From Peromyscus leucopus (taxonomy: Eukaryota; Chordata; Mammalia; Rodentia; Cricetidae): a stretch of 64,000 nucleotides of DNA. The translations under genes were made by a program, and so were the position numbers. The notes under the pieces were generated by a model, which did not search any database, was not told the origin of the DNA, and saw only the letters and a program-made list of their open reading frames with translations. The DNA lies in contig NC_051083.1 in NCBI RefSeq assembly GCF_004664715.2, forward strand, positions 119,400,413-119,464,412. The letters run 5' to 3'. Shown here piece after piece: positions 23,501 to 34,250 of this stretch. Each line of letters opens with the position of its first letter. The stretch's first letter is position 1.

Positions 23501-26407
23501 CTACCATGTATTTTGTAAACACATCCGTCTCCACCCAGTTGGCAGTTGCAACCTCTATGTTTTCTTCTGAGAATGAACAGACCAACACCTCCATGGGGAA
23601 ACCTCTCAGAACTACAAGGGCGGCAGAAATTTCCCCATCCAAGAATGCCTTTATTTCGGACTCCCAGAGCACCTTCCCTTGGGAAATGACAGACACAGAA
23701 TTTTCTGAGACTACAGAAATCTCTAGCTACCCAACACATTTGCCTTCTGAGATTCCACCTGGAAATCCAACTTCTGGGAATTTAACTGCATCTACTTCTG
23801 GGAGCACACAGATCACACAGACCTTGACCTCAAGTACCATAAGAGGGGTTCATGTTTCAGAAGGGTCAATTAGTCTTGAAGAAACAGCACTTCCTTCACA
23901 ACTTCAGACAATAACCAAATCTTTGTCTCCTGATAAAGAAAGGGCAAGCACCCTTTCAGAACATCCTTCCAGGACTGTGGAAAAGATAGTGAGTTCCTCT
24001 CCTTTGACTCATCCAGACACAGGTCACCAGGCTCCTTCACCCGGAGACACTACAATTTCCAGGACAGCTAGAACATCCCATTCTGTGCTCTTCAACACAA
24101 CTCTTTCACACCTGCCTTTCCTTAAAACACAACCTGAGTCGACATGGATTGCTTCTTCCACTTCAGAAAGCACACAGACTTTCCCGAAGTCCCTCTCTCC
24201 TTTCACAACTGGACTACTCCACACCAATTTTACGATGATCACTGCTAATGGGAGCACTACAGTCTTTTCTGTTCCAAATGAACCTACAAACTTGCCTGGC
24301 GAGACCTCTGTGGAAACATCCACTCCTACTTACCAGATGTCTTTATTGCCACTCAATGTCACTGCCATCACCCCTAAAAAGGTTTCTGACACCCCTACAA
24401 TACTAATGACTAAGTCTTCCCGAGCAACAAACTCAGGCTATTTGAAAAGTGTCTCTATAGGTACTTCTGGGCTTAAGTCTGAGCCTTCAATGACAGTTAA
24501 TGACTCTGACTTTTCAACTACAGTGGTTTCTTCTGACCCTTCCACAAGACTTAGGGCATTCTTTACTTCGATGTCTTCACCTTCCCCCAAGACTACTAAA
24601 ACCACCCACGCATCAACATTGACTATCACACCAGTGTCACATTCTAGACCTACTTCACAAATCACAATGGTTTCCCCTACTTTCACTAAGTCAGAAGTGG
24701 TAGAGATGCCATTCAAGACTACAACTGCATCTGTTTCCTCTCCAGCGGAACTAGATTTTTTATCTATGAAAACTATTCCAACCATTATTGCGGCTGGGAC
24801 AGTGACTTCAGTTATAGGCACAACTACCTCCTCCCTGTTCAGTTCTAAGAATACTGAAGCTATTTCCTTCATCCCAAAGACCATGTTTTCTTCGCTACTT
24901 TCAACAACCCAGCAATCACCACAAGAAAAGGAGGCTACCACTCTGGACTTATTGCCTGGTATTACCACCAGTTCCCTGTCTACTGAGAGCAGTGGTGGAG
25001 AGACAGAACCCATCAATACCTATTCTAGAACTGCCATCCCTGCAAGTGGGCTTTCATCTACTCCTTCAGATAGTTTTTATACTTCCTTGAATATCCAGGT
25101 TTCCCCATCTGTGACTAACTTTAAAGGCACCCCTAGACCTCCAGAAAGTGTAAAATCCACACTGACGTATCTTTCCCGTGATACAGGAAAGATGACTTCC
25201 TTGTCAGGGAATATTTTGCTAACCAGTGAACTAACAAAGAGCAGTTCACACGTGAATACTTCTGTTTTATACCCTTCATGGACCCAACCGAGTGCAACCC
25301 CGCCTCCTTTGACATCATTTCTTTACTCAACTCATAGTACTGAGGCCAAGTTTCCTCTTACATCTCAAACAGCTGAATTTCCCACACAAGGAACAAGACT
25401 TACACCTCGTACTACCCGGTCTCTACTTACAACTTCCAGAAACACACCCAGAGGTGAAGACTCTCCGTTTCCAGTTTTCACAACTAATGTAACAACACCA
25501 AACAGAATGGAAACAGAAACTCTTCACTTTACTCCTGGGACTTTGTCAACATCTCAGATTGGTCTGGTTTCTAGAGATATTACAGCGATGCCATCAATTT
25601 TTACGTTAGAAAGCCTTCCTACTTTTGGGCTTACTGAGAATACATCATTATCAGTGTCTTCCATAGTTCTCCCTACCATGTTGGCTGCCATTTCCAGGGG
25701 TACCTCACCGACTTGGAGCTTATCTAGTCTCCCTTCAGGCTCTCTGACATCTGTATCTAATCCTCCACATTTTCTAACTTCACCTGCAGGAGAAATGGCA
25801 GAGTCCATGTTTCCAGCTTCTGACACGATAGCAACACCCTCTAACTTTACAACAGTACCCTTTTCTGACGGAAGCACCATACCCACCCAAAGCACTCCTG
25901 TAGCTACACTGGACATCATCATTGCTGACTCTCTGACTTCTCTGCCCGTATCTACAAAAACCAAAGGTGACAGTCCACACACTCCTACAGCCCTTGAATC
26001 ATCGTCCAGGGCTACTGTGGCTGACAACTCCTGGACTGTGTCTGAACCCAGGTCCTTTAGTAGAATGAGTATATCACCTTCTATAACCAGTCACAACCTA
26101 CCTACAGGTTCTCTGTCTGTGTCTAGCCCTACAAAAACAGCTGTGTGGAGTAAAGTCCCAGCTATATCGGAATCCCATACTTTAATTCCTCCTAAATCCA
26201 CACTGGACTCTGTTTTGAATATAGCCACTACTACATCCATAGCTACAGGGCCCTCATTTCCATGGATGTCTGCTGAGATGACACATCCTTCTACGGCAAC
26301 TGGGTCTTCACTAATCTCTTCATCTCTTAAGACAACCTGGATAGACTCCACATTTTCCTTTCTGTTTACACAAGCATCTACTTTACCAACCGCTACAGTG
26401 TCTACAG
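20504..26407 (+). CDS. Adgrg4: ADGRG4 giant exon: Ser/Thr-rich mucin-like stalk
   Basis: One 5,904-nt exon, open throughout (1,968 codons), phase 1 in and phase 1 out. The acceptor is 'tctgatttttcag' (ends 20503) and the donor is 'tctacag|gtattt' (26408). The ATG at 20485 is intronic and is not a start codon. It encodes a stalk made mostly of Ser, Thr, Pro, Ala and Val, with clusters such as STTTSRPKH and TSTSGATSS, about two dozen N-x-S/T sequons (NMTIQ, NETTW, NITLLE) and only two Cys by my count. This composition implies dense O-glycosylation and an extended, disulfide-free structure between the pentraxin-like tip and the SEA/HormR/GAIN part. No regular tandem repeat is visible. Antisense and +1 frames here are shadows. 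A large stalk encoded by one exon is a hallmark of ADGRG4 and its sequence evolves fast. Confidence 0.97.
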
Positions 26408-26741
26408 GTATTTTATTCATATATCCTTAACAGACTGTATGAACAATGAATGGCCCATTTGTTCTCCAAGTTTTCTGAAGACAGAAAATGAGGGGGAAGG
26501 TGCATGTATTTCTTATCTCCTTAAGGTCTTTGGCACACAAGTAACTTGTCTAAGCATAGAACCCTAAATCCATATTTCTTGTCTTTACTTAAATAGATTA
26601 CAAATGGATCTTTTCACTGAGCATTTTGAAGCATCTCTTACAGTTGTTTTGTTCTTGATGTACTGACTGTGACTCTACCCATGCGAATACAGACTAGGAA
26701 CATCATCTTTACCCTGTAAAAGGATCATACTGGGGGTGGGA

Positions 26742-26970
26742 GGGCTGGAGAGATGGCTCAGTTATTAAGAGCACTATCTGCTCTTCCAGGGGACCCTGGT
26801 TCAATTTCAAGCACCTACATGGAGCCTCAAACCCCCCCCCCCATATTACTATAGTTCCAGGAAATCTCATGCATTCTTCTGACATTCTCAGGTATGAGGC
26901 ATGGACATGGTGCACAGACATACGTGTAGGCAAAACCATCAATACATATAATAATAAAAAAAAAAAGGTC
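26742..26970 (+). mobile_element. B2 SINE
   Basis: The B2 head 'gggctggagagatggctcag' with tRNA-like 'ttattaagagcactatctgc', then a C11 run, a diverged body and an A-rich tail. A near-duplicate flank is present (aaaggatcatac left, aaaggtcatac right). Confidence 0.93.
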
Positions 26971-27289
26971 ATACGCCCTTAGGTCTGATGATGTTACCAC
27001 ACAACAGAAAATATGCATGTGCGCGTGCATGAGCACATACACACACACCACTATCACCACCACCACCACCACCAATAACAAAAAACAAAACAACACACAC
27101 ATACTCACAAACCACAATTTTATCATTGTATTTTGCTTTTTGAATTCCTCCTGTGTAGGTCTGAGCCCTCTCTAATCCCTACATCTAACTGACTAGAAAT
27201 ACTTATCCATAGGTAGGGGGTATCTGATATCCATATTGTTCAAATTTGAATGGTTCTACAACTTTTAAAACATTTACTTAACTTATTTC

Positions 27290-27516
27290 ATTTTTATTAT
27301 TTTTATATTACTTTATATGTATGAGTATTTTGCTTGCATGTATATACCTTCATGACATGATTGCCTGGTGAGCAAAGAGGCCAGAAAAAGGTGTTGGATC
27401 CCCTGGAAATAGAGTTACAGGTGATTGTGAGCCACCATATGTGTGCTGGGAACCGAACATAGGTCCTCTGCAAAAGCAGCAAACGCCCTTAACCACTGAG
27501 TCATTTCTCCAGCCCC
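27290..27516 (-). mobile_element. B2 SINE
   Basis: An antisense B2 family copy with 'tgttggatcccctggaaata', 'tgctgggaaccgaacatagg' and the terminal 'aaccactgagtcatttctcc'. Confidence 0.9.
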
Positions 27517-27722
27517 TGTTTGTTTATTTATTTTATGTGTGTATGTGTGTGGGCATGTATATAACTGTGTCCTTGTGGAGGAAGGTGGACTACTTGTGGA
27601 AGCCATGTCCACCTTCTATTTCCTCTATTTCCACCATATGAGTCCCAAGAATTGAACTCAGCTCATTGGATCATCAAGCTTGGTAGCAAGTACTTTTATT
27701 TGCTGATCCATTTCCTTGGCTT
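27517..27722 (-). mobile_element. B3-type SINE
   Basis: Directly abuts the preceding B2. In antisense it holds 'accatatgagtcccaagaat', 'tgaactcagctcattggatc' and 'atttgctgatccatttcctt', a B2-superfamily (B3-like) pattern. Confidence 0.7.
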
Positions 27723-27752
27723 GGACCTGTAACTCTTAAGATTCTAAAATAA

Positions 27753-27930
27753 GCCAGGAGGTGGTGGCTTATGCCTTTAATCCCAGTACTTGAGAGGCAG
27801 AGCCAGGAGGATCTCTGTGAGTTTGAGGCCAGCCTGGTCTACAGAGTGAGATCCAGGACAGGCACCAAAACTACACAGAGAAACCCTGTCTCAAAAACAA
27901 AACAAAACAAAACAAAAACAAAAAGGAAGA
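27753..27930 (+). mobile_element. B1 SINE with perfect duplication
   Basis: 'gccaggaggtggtggcttat' head, 'gaggccagcctggtctacag', 'gaaaccctgtctcaaaaac' and a (caaaa)n tail. A perfect 15-bp duplication, aagattctaaaataa, lies at 27738-27752 and 27931-27945. Confidence 0.95.
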
Positions 27931-28392
27931 AAGATTCTAAAATAAATATACTGTAAGACAAGATCAAGAGGAACATAAAGAGAGAAAACTCTGAAGGAGA
28001 AAGAAGGCAGTGAGGAGAAAACAATTACTTTCTTGGGACAAATGATCTTAAAACAGCATTTAGTGTGACTATTCAATGAGCTAGAAATCTGTTGGCCAAT
28101 AAAAGTACAGAATTTAGGGGATTTGCAGCAAGTCTGTGTAGAAACTTCGTTGAAACCCGGCAAAATGGCCACATAATCAAAGCAAAGATGGGATGGTAGC
28201 ACCTTGCATGTTTTGCTCTTGGTTATGCAGCCCCAAATGCCAGTTCTTGATGTTAAACTAAGCAAAATTTAGGAATGAAAATAAATCATTGTTTTGTTTG
28301 CTTTACAATGGAGAGCACTTCTGATCAAATTTTGAGGAATCAGAATCCTTGATGTAAATAACAAAAATTAATCTATTTATTTTTCATTGCAG

Positions 28393-28487
28393 TTTCCTTC
28401 TATAATACCAAAATGAGCTTCTCTGTCTTTGATGAAGAGCCAAGAGTCCTCATTACTACTGTTATTCATGAATTTACAAAAGATTGG
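28393..28487 (+). CDS. Adgrg4: ADGRG4 exon: start of the SEA-like module
   Basis: 95 nt, phase 1 in, phase 0 out; acceptor 'tttcattgcag', donor 'gattgg|gtaaaa'. With the G left by the mucin exon it reads V-S-F-Y-N and then MSFSVFDEEPRVLITTVIHE and FTKDW. The hydrophobic/charged alternation after a mucin stalk and before HormR is what a SEA-type domain would show, and a SEA domain sits at this position in the relative ADGRG6. The SEA assignment is inference from position and pattern. The exon identity rests on frame continuity and family resemblance. Confidence 0.93.
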
Positions 28488-29981
28488 GTAAAATGCTCTT
28501 TTAAATATTTATGGTACTCGTTGAATACACATGACCAAGACTGGGTGTATTGAAGGTAGACTCCCTTTTCTACTGATAATCCATTTCACAGATAATCAGT
28601 TTAGATTGTTTTCACTGCACATATATTTACTCTGTAGGCAACACTCTGAAGATGTATGTAAGTTCTTTCATAGTAGCAGTGTTGAAAGCTTTTATGAGCT
28701 GTTATTATTTTTATTTGTTGAGATATATACATTTTCCTCCACAGAGACAAATTCTGAGTCATTGCCAAATTTTCCCAGCTGGAGAAAATAGAGCAGTGAT
28801 GACAAAGTCTATGACATAGTGTTCATGTAGATTCATTTTCTGTACTTTGTTTTTTGTTTGTCTACAACACAGTAAATAGTTTACTTGTCCTTATTTTTTT
28901 TGATAATAAAACTAATGCATACTGTACAGTTGAAGTTCATATGAAGACACCTAAAACAGACAACTCCTGTCGTCTACTGCTCCTCTTAATAAGTTAAGGT
29001 ATATTCTATGAGATTTTTCTATACAGTTGTGGGGGTGTGTTCTTTCAGAAAAAGAGTTGATATCATACTAATTATGTCTCTCTCCCTTTAACTCGCTTCC
29101 TTGCCAGTTAGTTACCTGTGGGGTTTTTTCAATTCTGGGGAGCAAACCCAAATCCTTGTACAGATTTGGCAAACATCTTACCAGTGATGAACACTAGTAA
29201 CACTTTACTATGTATCTCTGAGCACATTTGTGGTAGTGGAAAAAGCTCTGCCTTTTACAATTTAGCAGAAGCATAAGCTTTTACTATATGTCTGTAACAG
29301 AGATTTTCATTTCATTTTCAAATCTAGATATCTATTAGTAGGCTTTTAGGTTGTTTATATATTTTCTCTCTTTTAAATAGTGACAAAACAATGTTCTTCC
29401 AACTATTTTAAAGACCCCTGAATATTTTTATAGGATTAGTTTTTAAGTTTTTAATCACTGGATCAAATGTCATGAACGTTTTACATTTTAAAAGTTATCA
29501 TCAAATGGTCTTCATGTAGGTAACAGCTCCAATGTGCACCTTAGGCCCAGCAGTGAATGATCATATTGGTTTTCCTGTTCTCCATTAGCACTTATGTTCA
29601 AGTGTGTATGACCCAATTCTAAGTGCTCGAAAATAGTGTCTGGGAGTGTTCAGGCTGCCTTACAAAGCTACACTTTAAAACAGCCATTTGTAATCTCTCA
29701 GATCTGGATGGGAGTCAGGGTGGGGTAGAAGCTTCCTGGGACAGTGTGAGGAGGCTTAGATTTGGATGAGATTTGCTGTGCCTCAAATGGTGTTTCTTCT
29801 GTGCATATGTATCTCGGCTTTCTCTTTGTCATCTTATAAGCAGAACAATTCTTATTGGATTTGGGCTCGACCTTTCACTTTAGTCACCCCCTAACAGCTC
29901 TATAGACAAATTCGATCACATTGCAGATTGGGGCTTCCATATTTGTAGTTAAGTTGGAGGGCTCCTTAGCTCCTAACAATG

Positions 29982-30028
<47 letters not shown>

Positions 30029-30180
30029 AGAGCCGGTTTGGAAACCTTGGGTTCACTGAAATGACAGCTGCAGCTCACGTTGTCCCAAGGGACTTCCTTG
30101 ACTTAAAAATGGAAGAGAGGCCACACAAACACTGACCATCCCCTTTTTTCTTTTTTTTTTTCTGCTTTTTGCTTTTACAG
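28488..30180 (+). other. ADGRG4 intron, 1.7 kb
   Basis: gtaaaa at 28488 to 'tgcttttacag' ending 30180. The middle (about 28860-29560) has the A/T-rich look of an old L1 remnant, but I cannot place it firmly. A pure A run of over 40 bases lies at about 29985-30027, some 150 bp before the next exon. No SINE or retrocopy body was recognised upstream of that run. Confidence 0.7.
29985..30027. repeat. Long pure poly-A tract
   Basis: An uninterrupted A run of about 43 bases. It could be the tail of an unrecognised old retroposon or a homopolymer expansion. The minus-strand open frame with a long Phe run is an artefact of it. Confidence 0.9.
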
Positions 30181-30245
30181 TTAAATTTTATGTTTCAAAA
30201 CAGCGAATTTTCTCTTGCTAACTTGGCTATTCAAATCAAAAGCAG
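30181..30245 (+). CDS. Adgrg4: ADGRG4 exon: SEA-like module, part 2
   Basis: 65 nt, phase 0 in, phase 2 out. The acceptor is the strong 'tttttgcttttacag' and the donor 'agcag|gtatgt'. It reads LNFMFQNSEFSLANLAIQIK, then S and two bases (AG) of the next codon. The long open frame from 30169 shares this frame but begins in the acceptor tract, so its ATG is not a start. Residues F-S-L-A-N-L-A-I-Q-I would suit a SEA-type strand. Confidence 0.93.
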
Positions 30246-30654
30246 GTATGTAAATGGCATCTTCTGTGAGTTGAAGGGAAATAGAGGGACCACCTGGGTC
30301 TGTGAGCTTCCCCTGTTGCTATCTAGGAATGAAGAACACATTTGTCTCACTGTAGGTTGTAAAACCAATGGAAGAACAAAAGGAAAGAATGCAGAGAGTT
30401 AAACAGTGAATCAGACTCATTGGCAGCATCTTGCTCTCGGTGTATCAGGAGGGTGAAACTGCACTCACGTGAGAAAGGCCTCGGCCTATCTAGAAAGTCT
30501 CTGATCCTAGGGCTCAGATGCCTCGCACCAAGTGCCACCTCAGAACACCGTCACAGGTGGCTGCCCCTCCATGTGACTGCCTACTTTCTCTCATGTGTTC
30601 AAACCAAGATAGGTTTGCGAAGGATTATTTATGAATGAAGATTATCATTGGTTA

Positions 30655-30970
30655 TTGTCTCAGTTTGGGCTACCGTAGCGATACAGACTGCAGACTAGCT
30701 GGCTGCAGCCACAGCAACTGTTTTCCTCACAGTTTGGGAGGATGTGAAATCAGTGTGGTTGGATCCCAAGGAAAGACCGTCTTGAGTCTCCACATGCTAG
30801 GGGGCACAGATAGGAAGCACTCTGTCTTTACATAAGATGTTTACTAGTTCACAAATGCTCTTCATGGGGGCTCCACCCTTGTTACTAATTACCTTCCAAA
30901 GAGCTCATCTAGTATCATCTCACTAGACTTCAACATAAGAATTTTGACTAGACACAAAAATTCAACACCC
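30655..30970 (-). mobile_element. MaLR-type LTR fragment
   Basis: The reverse complement of the MST/MLT1 pattern: 'tgtctcagtttgggctaccg', 'tttcctcacagtttgggagg', 'ttcatgggggctccaccctt' and 'cttcaacataagaattttga'. Old and partial; the subfamily is not assigned. Confidence 0.6.
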
Positions 30971-31293
30971 CCCAAAAAGATGGAAAGCAAACAGGAGATA
31001 TTTGGAGTCTCCAATATTGTTTTACAAGTCACATGTTTTTATTCAATGTAAAAGTAACGTTGCCACTGTAAAATCTATGTAGAATTAATGTATAGAAATC
31101 TCTGACATGAATATGGAAAATCTATAAAGCCCATGTTTTTCCTACCCTTTGAAGAATACCTGTACCATATATTCCTCTAGTTTTTAAAATGTATTTAGTA
31201 AGAGACTTCCTAGTCTACATACTGTTTAAGAACTTTCTTTTCTTGTTTCATAATAAATTATGTAATCTTCTATGTCATAATATAAAAGTTAGC

Positions 31294-31384
31294 TTTTCTT
31301 TTCTTCTTCTTCTTCTTCTTCTTCTTCTTCTTCTTCTTCTTCTTCTTCTTCTTCTTCTTCTTTTTCTTCTTCTTCTTCTTCTTT
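31294..31384. repeat. (TTC)n microsatellite
   Basis: About 30 ttc units with one interruption near 31362, forming the head of an antisense B1. The Leu- and Arg-rich open frames in this stretch are artefacts. Confidence 0.95.
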
Positions 31385-31521
31385 TGAGACAGTGTCTCAC
31401 TGTGTAGCTCTGACTGTCCTGGAACTTGCTATGTAGACTCAGGCTGGGCTCAAACTCATAGAGATCTACCAACTTTGCTCAGAGGTAGTGGAATTAAAGG
31501 CATGCACCATCATCTTGAGCT
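31385..31521 (-). mobile_element. B1 SINE
   Basis: Antisense B1 with 'tgagacagtgtctcactgtg', 'gtcctggaacttgctatgta' and 'ggaattaaaggcatgcacca'. The TTC run replaces its poly-T. Confidence 0.88.
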
Positions 31522-31786
31522 TAGCTTATTCACTTTAATGTAACGATTACATAGATATTTGAGTAATTCCCATCACTGTACACGTATTCTTTAATGCACT
31601 GCTGCTGAGCAAGTCTCAGCACCACTTTAGTATGAAAATAATGACGAAGCTCATTTCAAGGGTCCCCTTGGAGTCCCAGCACGGTTGGAATTATGCTATC
31701 TCACACCTGTCATTAGCCTTACCTTGTAATCCATGCATTTGGTGCTACATTTCATTTTCTATAATTTTGTGATGCTTTCGATACAG

Positions 31787-31826
31787 AAAGACTTCTGAAG
31801 AAGAGATGGACATGTACAGACATATT
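31787..31826 (+). CDS. Adgrg4: ADGRG4 40-nt exon
   Basis: 40 nt, phase 2 in, phase 0 out. The acceptor is 'gctttcgatacag' and the donor 'catatt|gtaagt' is near consensus. The AG from the previous exon plus A gives Arg, then KTSEEEMDMYRHI. The acidic SEEE segment fits this position in ADGRG4. It is too short to be visible as an open frame; the evidence is the exact phase match, good splice sites and family resemblance. Its length together with the following 44-nt exon is a multiple of three. Confidence 0.85.
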
Positions 31827-32997
31827 GTAAGTAATTTTTCAAAATGAACCTACTTGTGACCCATTCTGAAAATGATTAGCCATAAGTAAGTAGCTCTTTT
31901 TCCTAGGAGTATATTACCAGGCAAGTTCAGTGGAGAAAGTTGAGGGTCAAATTATTTCCTTTAGGATTGGCACAGCGACCTATCAAGAAAGCAACCCCGT
32001 TTCTTCTAAAACGACCATGTGTCAGCATTTTGGGGAAGATTTTGTGGGCAGGGTGTGTGGAGGGACTTAGGAATCATAAATAATAGTATTATTTCTTGAT
32101 TGTGGACACATCTCACAGAAAAGCCTTACTCTTCCAAGACGCAATTGTTTGTAAGTCTGCAATTCGCCTCACAAATCTAAACCCCTCCTCTAGTATGTAT
32201 TTGTAGTTAGAGCACAGCAGATAAGCTCCCATCTTCTTCGACCCTGATTCCAGTACTTATTTCAGCTCCTCAGAACTGTGCAGTGGTACGCTCAAAAATG
32301 GTTAGAAACCACACAGTTTTTTAAGGCATTTAAATATGAGATAAATATTTTGACTACATAAAATACAGTAAATCCAATAGTTCATTCTAAGTCATCTGCC
32401 ATCATTTAAAATACTTGCTATAAACAGCTGTCAGAATTTAAAAATGCAACATACAATATGACTGAAATATAACTAAGACAATTTAACTGAAATTTCTGTA
32501 AATACTATGTGTAAAAGCTCTCATGTGGTAATTTGCTAAAGCTCCTAGTTCCTTCACATTCTGACTGTGGGAACTGGGGCAAACGAATCAACCTCTCCGT
32601 GCCTCCCTTTCCTTATTTGTTACACATACAAAACTAACCAATCTCTATTAAGTGCTAACTCAGCTTAGGATGATTAAACATTTTATGTTTATCTTCACTA
32701 CCATGTCAGTATCCAGAAGGCTTGGATTGGGATGCTGAGTAGATCATTAACATCCCCGAGAGTCAGCTGTTTCGTCTAGAAAGTGGAGTGACAGTCCATG
32801 TATTATCCACTCTTCAGGCTTGGTTTGAAGATTAAACACATTAGTGTGCTTTAGGGCTATTTGAAGAAGGCAGTGGTTGTGTGAATGTAAAGAATAATTA
32901 TGATTTTCTTGTTAATGATAAGCCCTCTATTTAAATTTGATATTTGTTCAAAGATTTCAGTGACTGTGTCCTTTTTTTTCCGCATGGATTGGAACAG
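31827..32997 (+). other. ADGRG4 intron, 1.2 kb
   Basis: gtaagt at 31827 to 'attggaacag' ending 32997. It contains two MIR-like stretches (about 32540-32660 and 32690-32870). 31900-32500 shows nothing I recognise. Confidence 0.75.
32540..32870 (+). mobile_element. MIR-derived sequence, two adjoining pieces
   Basis: The first piece has 'tgactgtgggaactggggca' and 'tcaacctctccgtgcctccc'. The second has 'gtcagctgtttcgtctagaa', 'agtggagtgacagtcc' and 'gaagattaaacacattagtg'. Both follow MIR in sense orientation and are highly diverged. Confidence 0.55.
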
Positions 32998-33041
32998 AAA
33001 AAAGGTCAAGGAATTGCTACAATTTTTCATATACCATACAG
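32998..33041 (+). CDS. Adgrg4: ADGRG4 44-nt exon
   Basis: 44 nt, phase 0 in, phase 2 out; acceptor 'ggattggaacag', donor 'catacag|gtagga'. It reads KKGQGIATIFHIPY plus two bases, completed by T of the next exon as Ser. The upstream pyrimidine tract (about 32970-32980) is separated from the AG by a purine-containing stretch, so this acceptor is weaker than its neighbours. An AG at 32959-32960 is an alternative site, but it would bring a TGA in phase 0. Open frame, phase and family pattern support the call. Confidence 0.8.
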
Positions 33042-33144
33042 GTAGGAGATAAGTTTATTCATAGCTGGTACATTTAGTTCTTATTTGCCTTCTTTTTAAT
33101 TCTGTATGTGCAATGTGCAGCCTTTTGGTGGGAGTTGTCCAGAA

Positions 33145-33312
33145 CAAGGCCACCCCCGAGGACTGAGATCGACCTGATAGACTCAGTCCAGGCAGGTCCA
33201 GTCCCCTCCTCCCAGATTGAGCCAAGCGTCCCTGTATAAGTCCCAGGTTTCAAACAGCTATCTCATGCAGTGAGCCCAGGACCTGGTACCACTGCCTAGA
33301 TGCCTCCCAAAC
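33145..33312 (-). mobile_element. L1 3' UTR fragment
   Basis: 'cccgaggactgagatcgacc', 'ccaggcaggtccagtcccct', 'gccaagcgtccctgtataag' and 'tgcctcccaaacagatca' match the antisense L1 3' UTR copy at 55440-55610 almost base for base. Both ends are truncated. Confidence 0.88.
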
Positions 33313-34109
33313 AGATCAGAAGGAGATCAAAGTACCTGGTGGTTATTTCATAGCTGCTGTAATTAAGCTTTTGTATTCACAGGCTAAGTAGTTTCCATTG
33401 GTCATAGCATAGTCTTAGCAGCCTGTCAGCTGCCTCTTTATAGGAAGAGGAAGTGGGGTCCAAAGTAGTTATTATTTCGGATGGGGAAATAAAAAGTTTG
33501 TTATGGTAATAATGTCAATGACATGCTGAGAAAACAATGACAACCCCATGGAAAACACCCCAGATAGTGTTCACACTCATGGCCAGATCCTCTTGGAACA
33601 ATGGCTATTGCTTGTTTGTTTGATACACACCATGAAGGACATAGGGCCAAAGAAGGCTCAGGAAGAGATTATTGACATGTCCAAGGTGCTGAACTGAGGA
33701 TCATCTGTAAGCAAGGAGGAGAGGTTCAAACAGCCGAGTCCTCTTTATAGTGGAAGTATGAACTCAGAGAAGAGATAGGCTCCAATCAGAAGTGGTAGGA
33801 TGAGTGTAGGTCAGGGAAAGGATAGGAATTCTTTTGATTTGCCATATGGAGAAATTTGACATAAAGGCCAGGGCATCTAACTTCCAACAACTGTTAGGAA
33901 GCTCAGTGAGTATGTTCATCAAAAGCTATGTGCAAAAATGGAAATGGAAAAAAGAAGTAGGCAACTTTGTGAGTCTGAAATATTTTCACCTGTATAATAC
34001 TAGAGCAATTTAGAATATTAAAAGACCTTATTGTAGAGATTGAGGTCAGGGACTGCTCTATTCTTTATGACATTTTAGTGGATAAAAATGCTTGGTAGAT
34101 TTTGTAGGA

Positions 34110-34250
34110 AATGTTTTCTCCCTAAGCTTCAGTTCTCTCATCTGTAGAGTGGGAATCATAACATCACTACTTCATAAGGTTTTTGTGAGAATTAAATGAA
34201 TCAAAACATGTGGAGCAAGAACTCCATAATTGTTAGCTATCTTTATCATC
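34110..34250 (+). mobile_element. MIR SINE fragment
   Basis: 'cttcagttctctcatctgta', 'gagtgggaatcataacatca' and 'gtgagaattaaatgaatcaa' follow the MIR core in sense orientation. Confidence 0.75.

Larger units (their letters stand above)
26408..28392 (+). other. ADGRG4 intron, 2.0 kb
   Basis: gtattt at 26408 to 'tttcattgcag' ending 28392. It holds four SINEs (26742-27930) and (ca)/(cac) simple sequence near 27010-27075. Reading through the donor adds seven codons before TAA at 26428-26430. I see no polyadenylation signal that clearly supports an alternative end. Nothing recognisable lies in 26431-26741 or 27950-28390. Confidence 0.8.
30246..31786 (+). other. ADGRG4 intron, 1.5 kb
   Basis: gtatgt at 30246 to 'ttcgatacag' ending 31786. 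It holds an antisense MaLR-like LTR (30655-30970), a TTC microsatellite (31294-31384) and an antisense B1 (31385-31521). 30270-30640 is apparently unique sequence in which I recognise nothing. Confidence 0.75.

Noticed and set aside
20913..26420. Antisense open frames within the mucin exon (for example 24438-25016, 192 codons, and 25554-26027, 157 codons)
   Set aside because: They are shadows of a Ser/Thr/Pro-rich sense frame: the ACN/TCN/CCN codon bias removes most antisense stops. They have no domain pattern and no splice context.
31189..31472. Poly-Leu and poly-Arg frames
   Set aside because: Both are translations of a (TTC)n microsatellite that heads an antisense B1.
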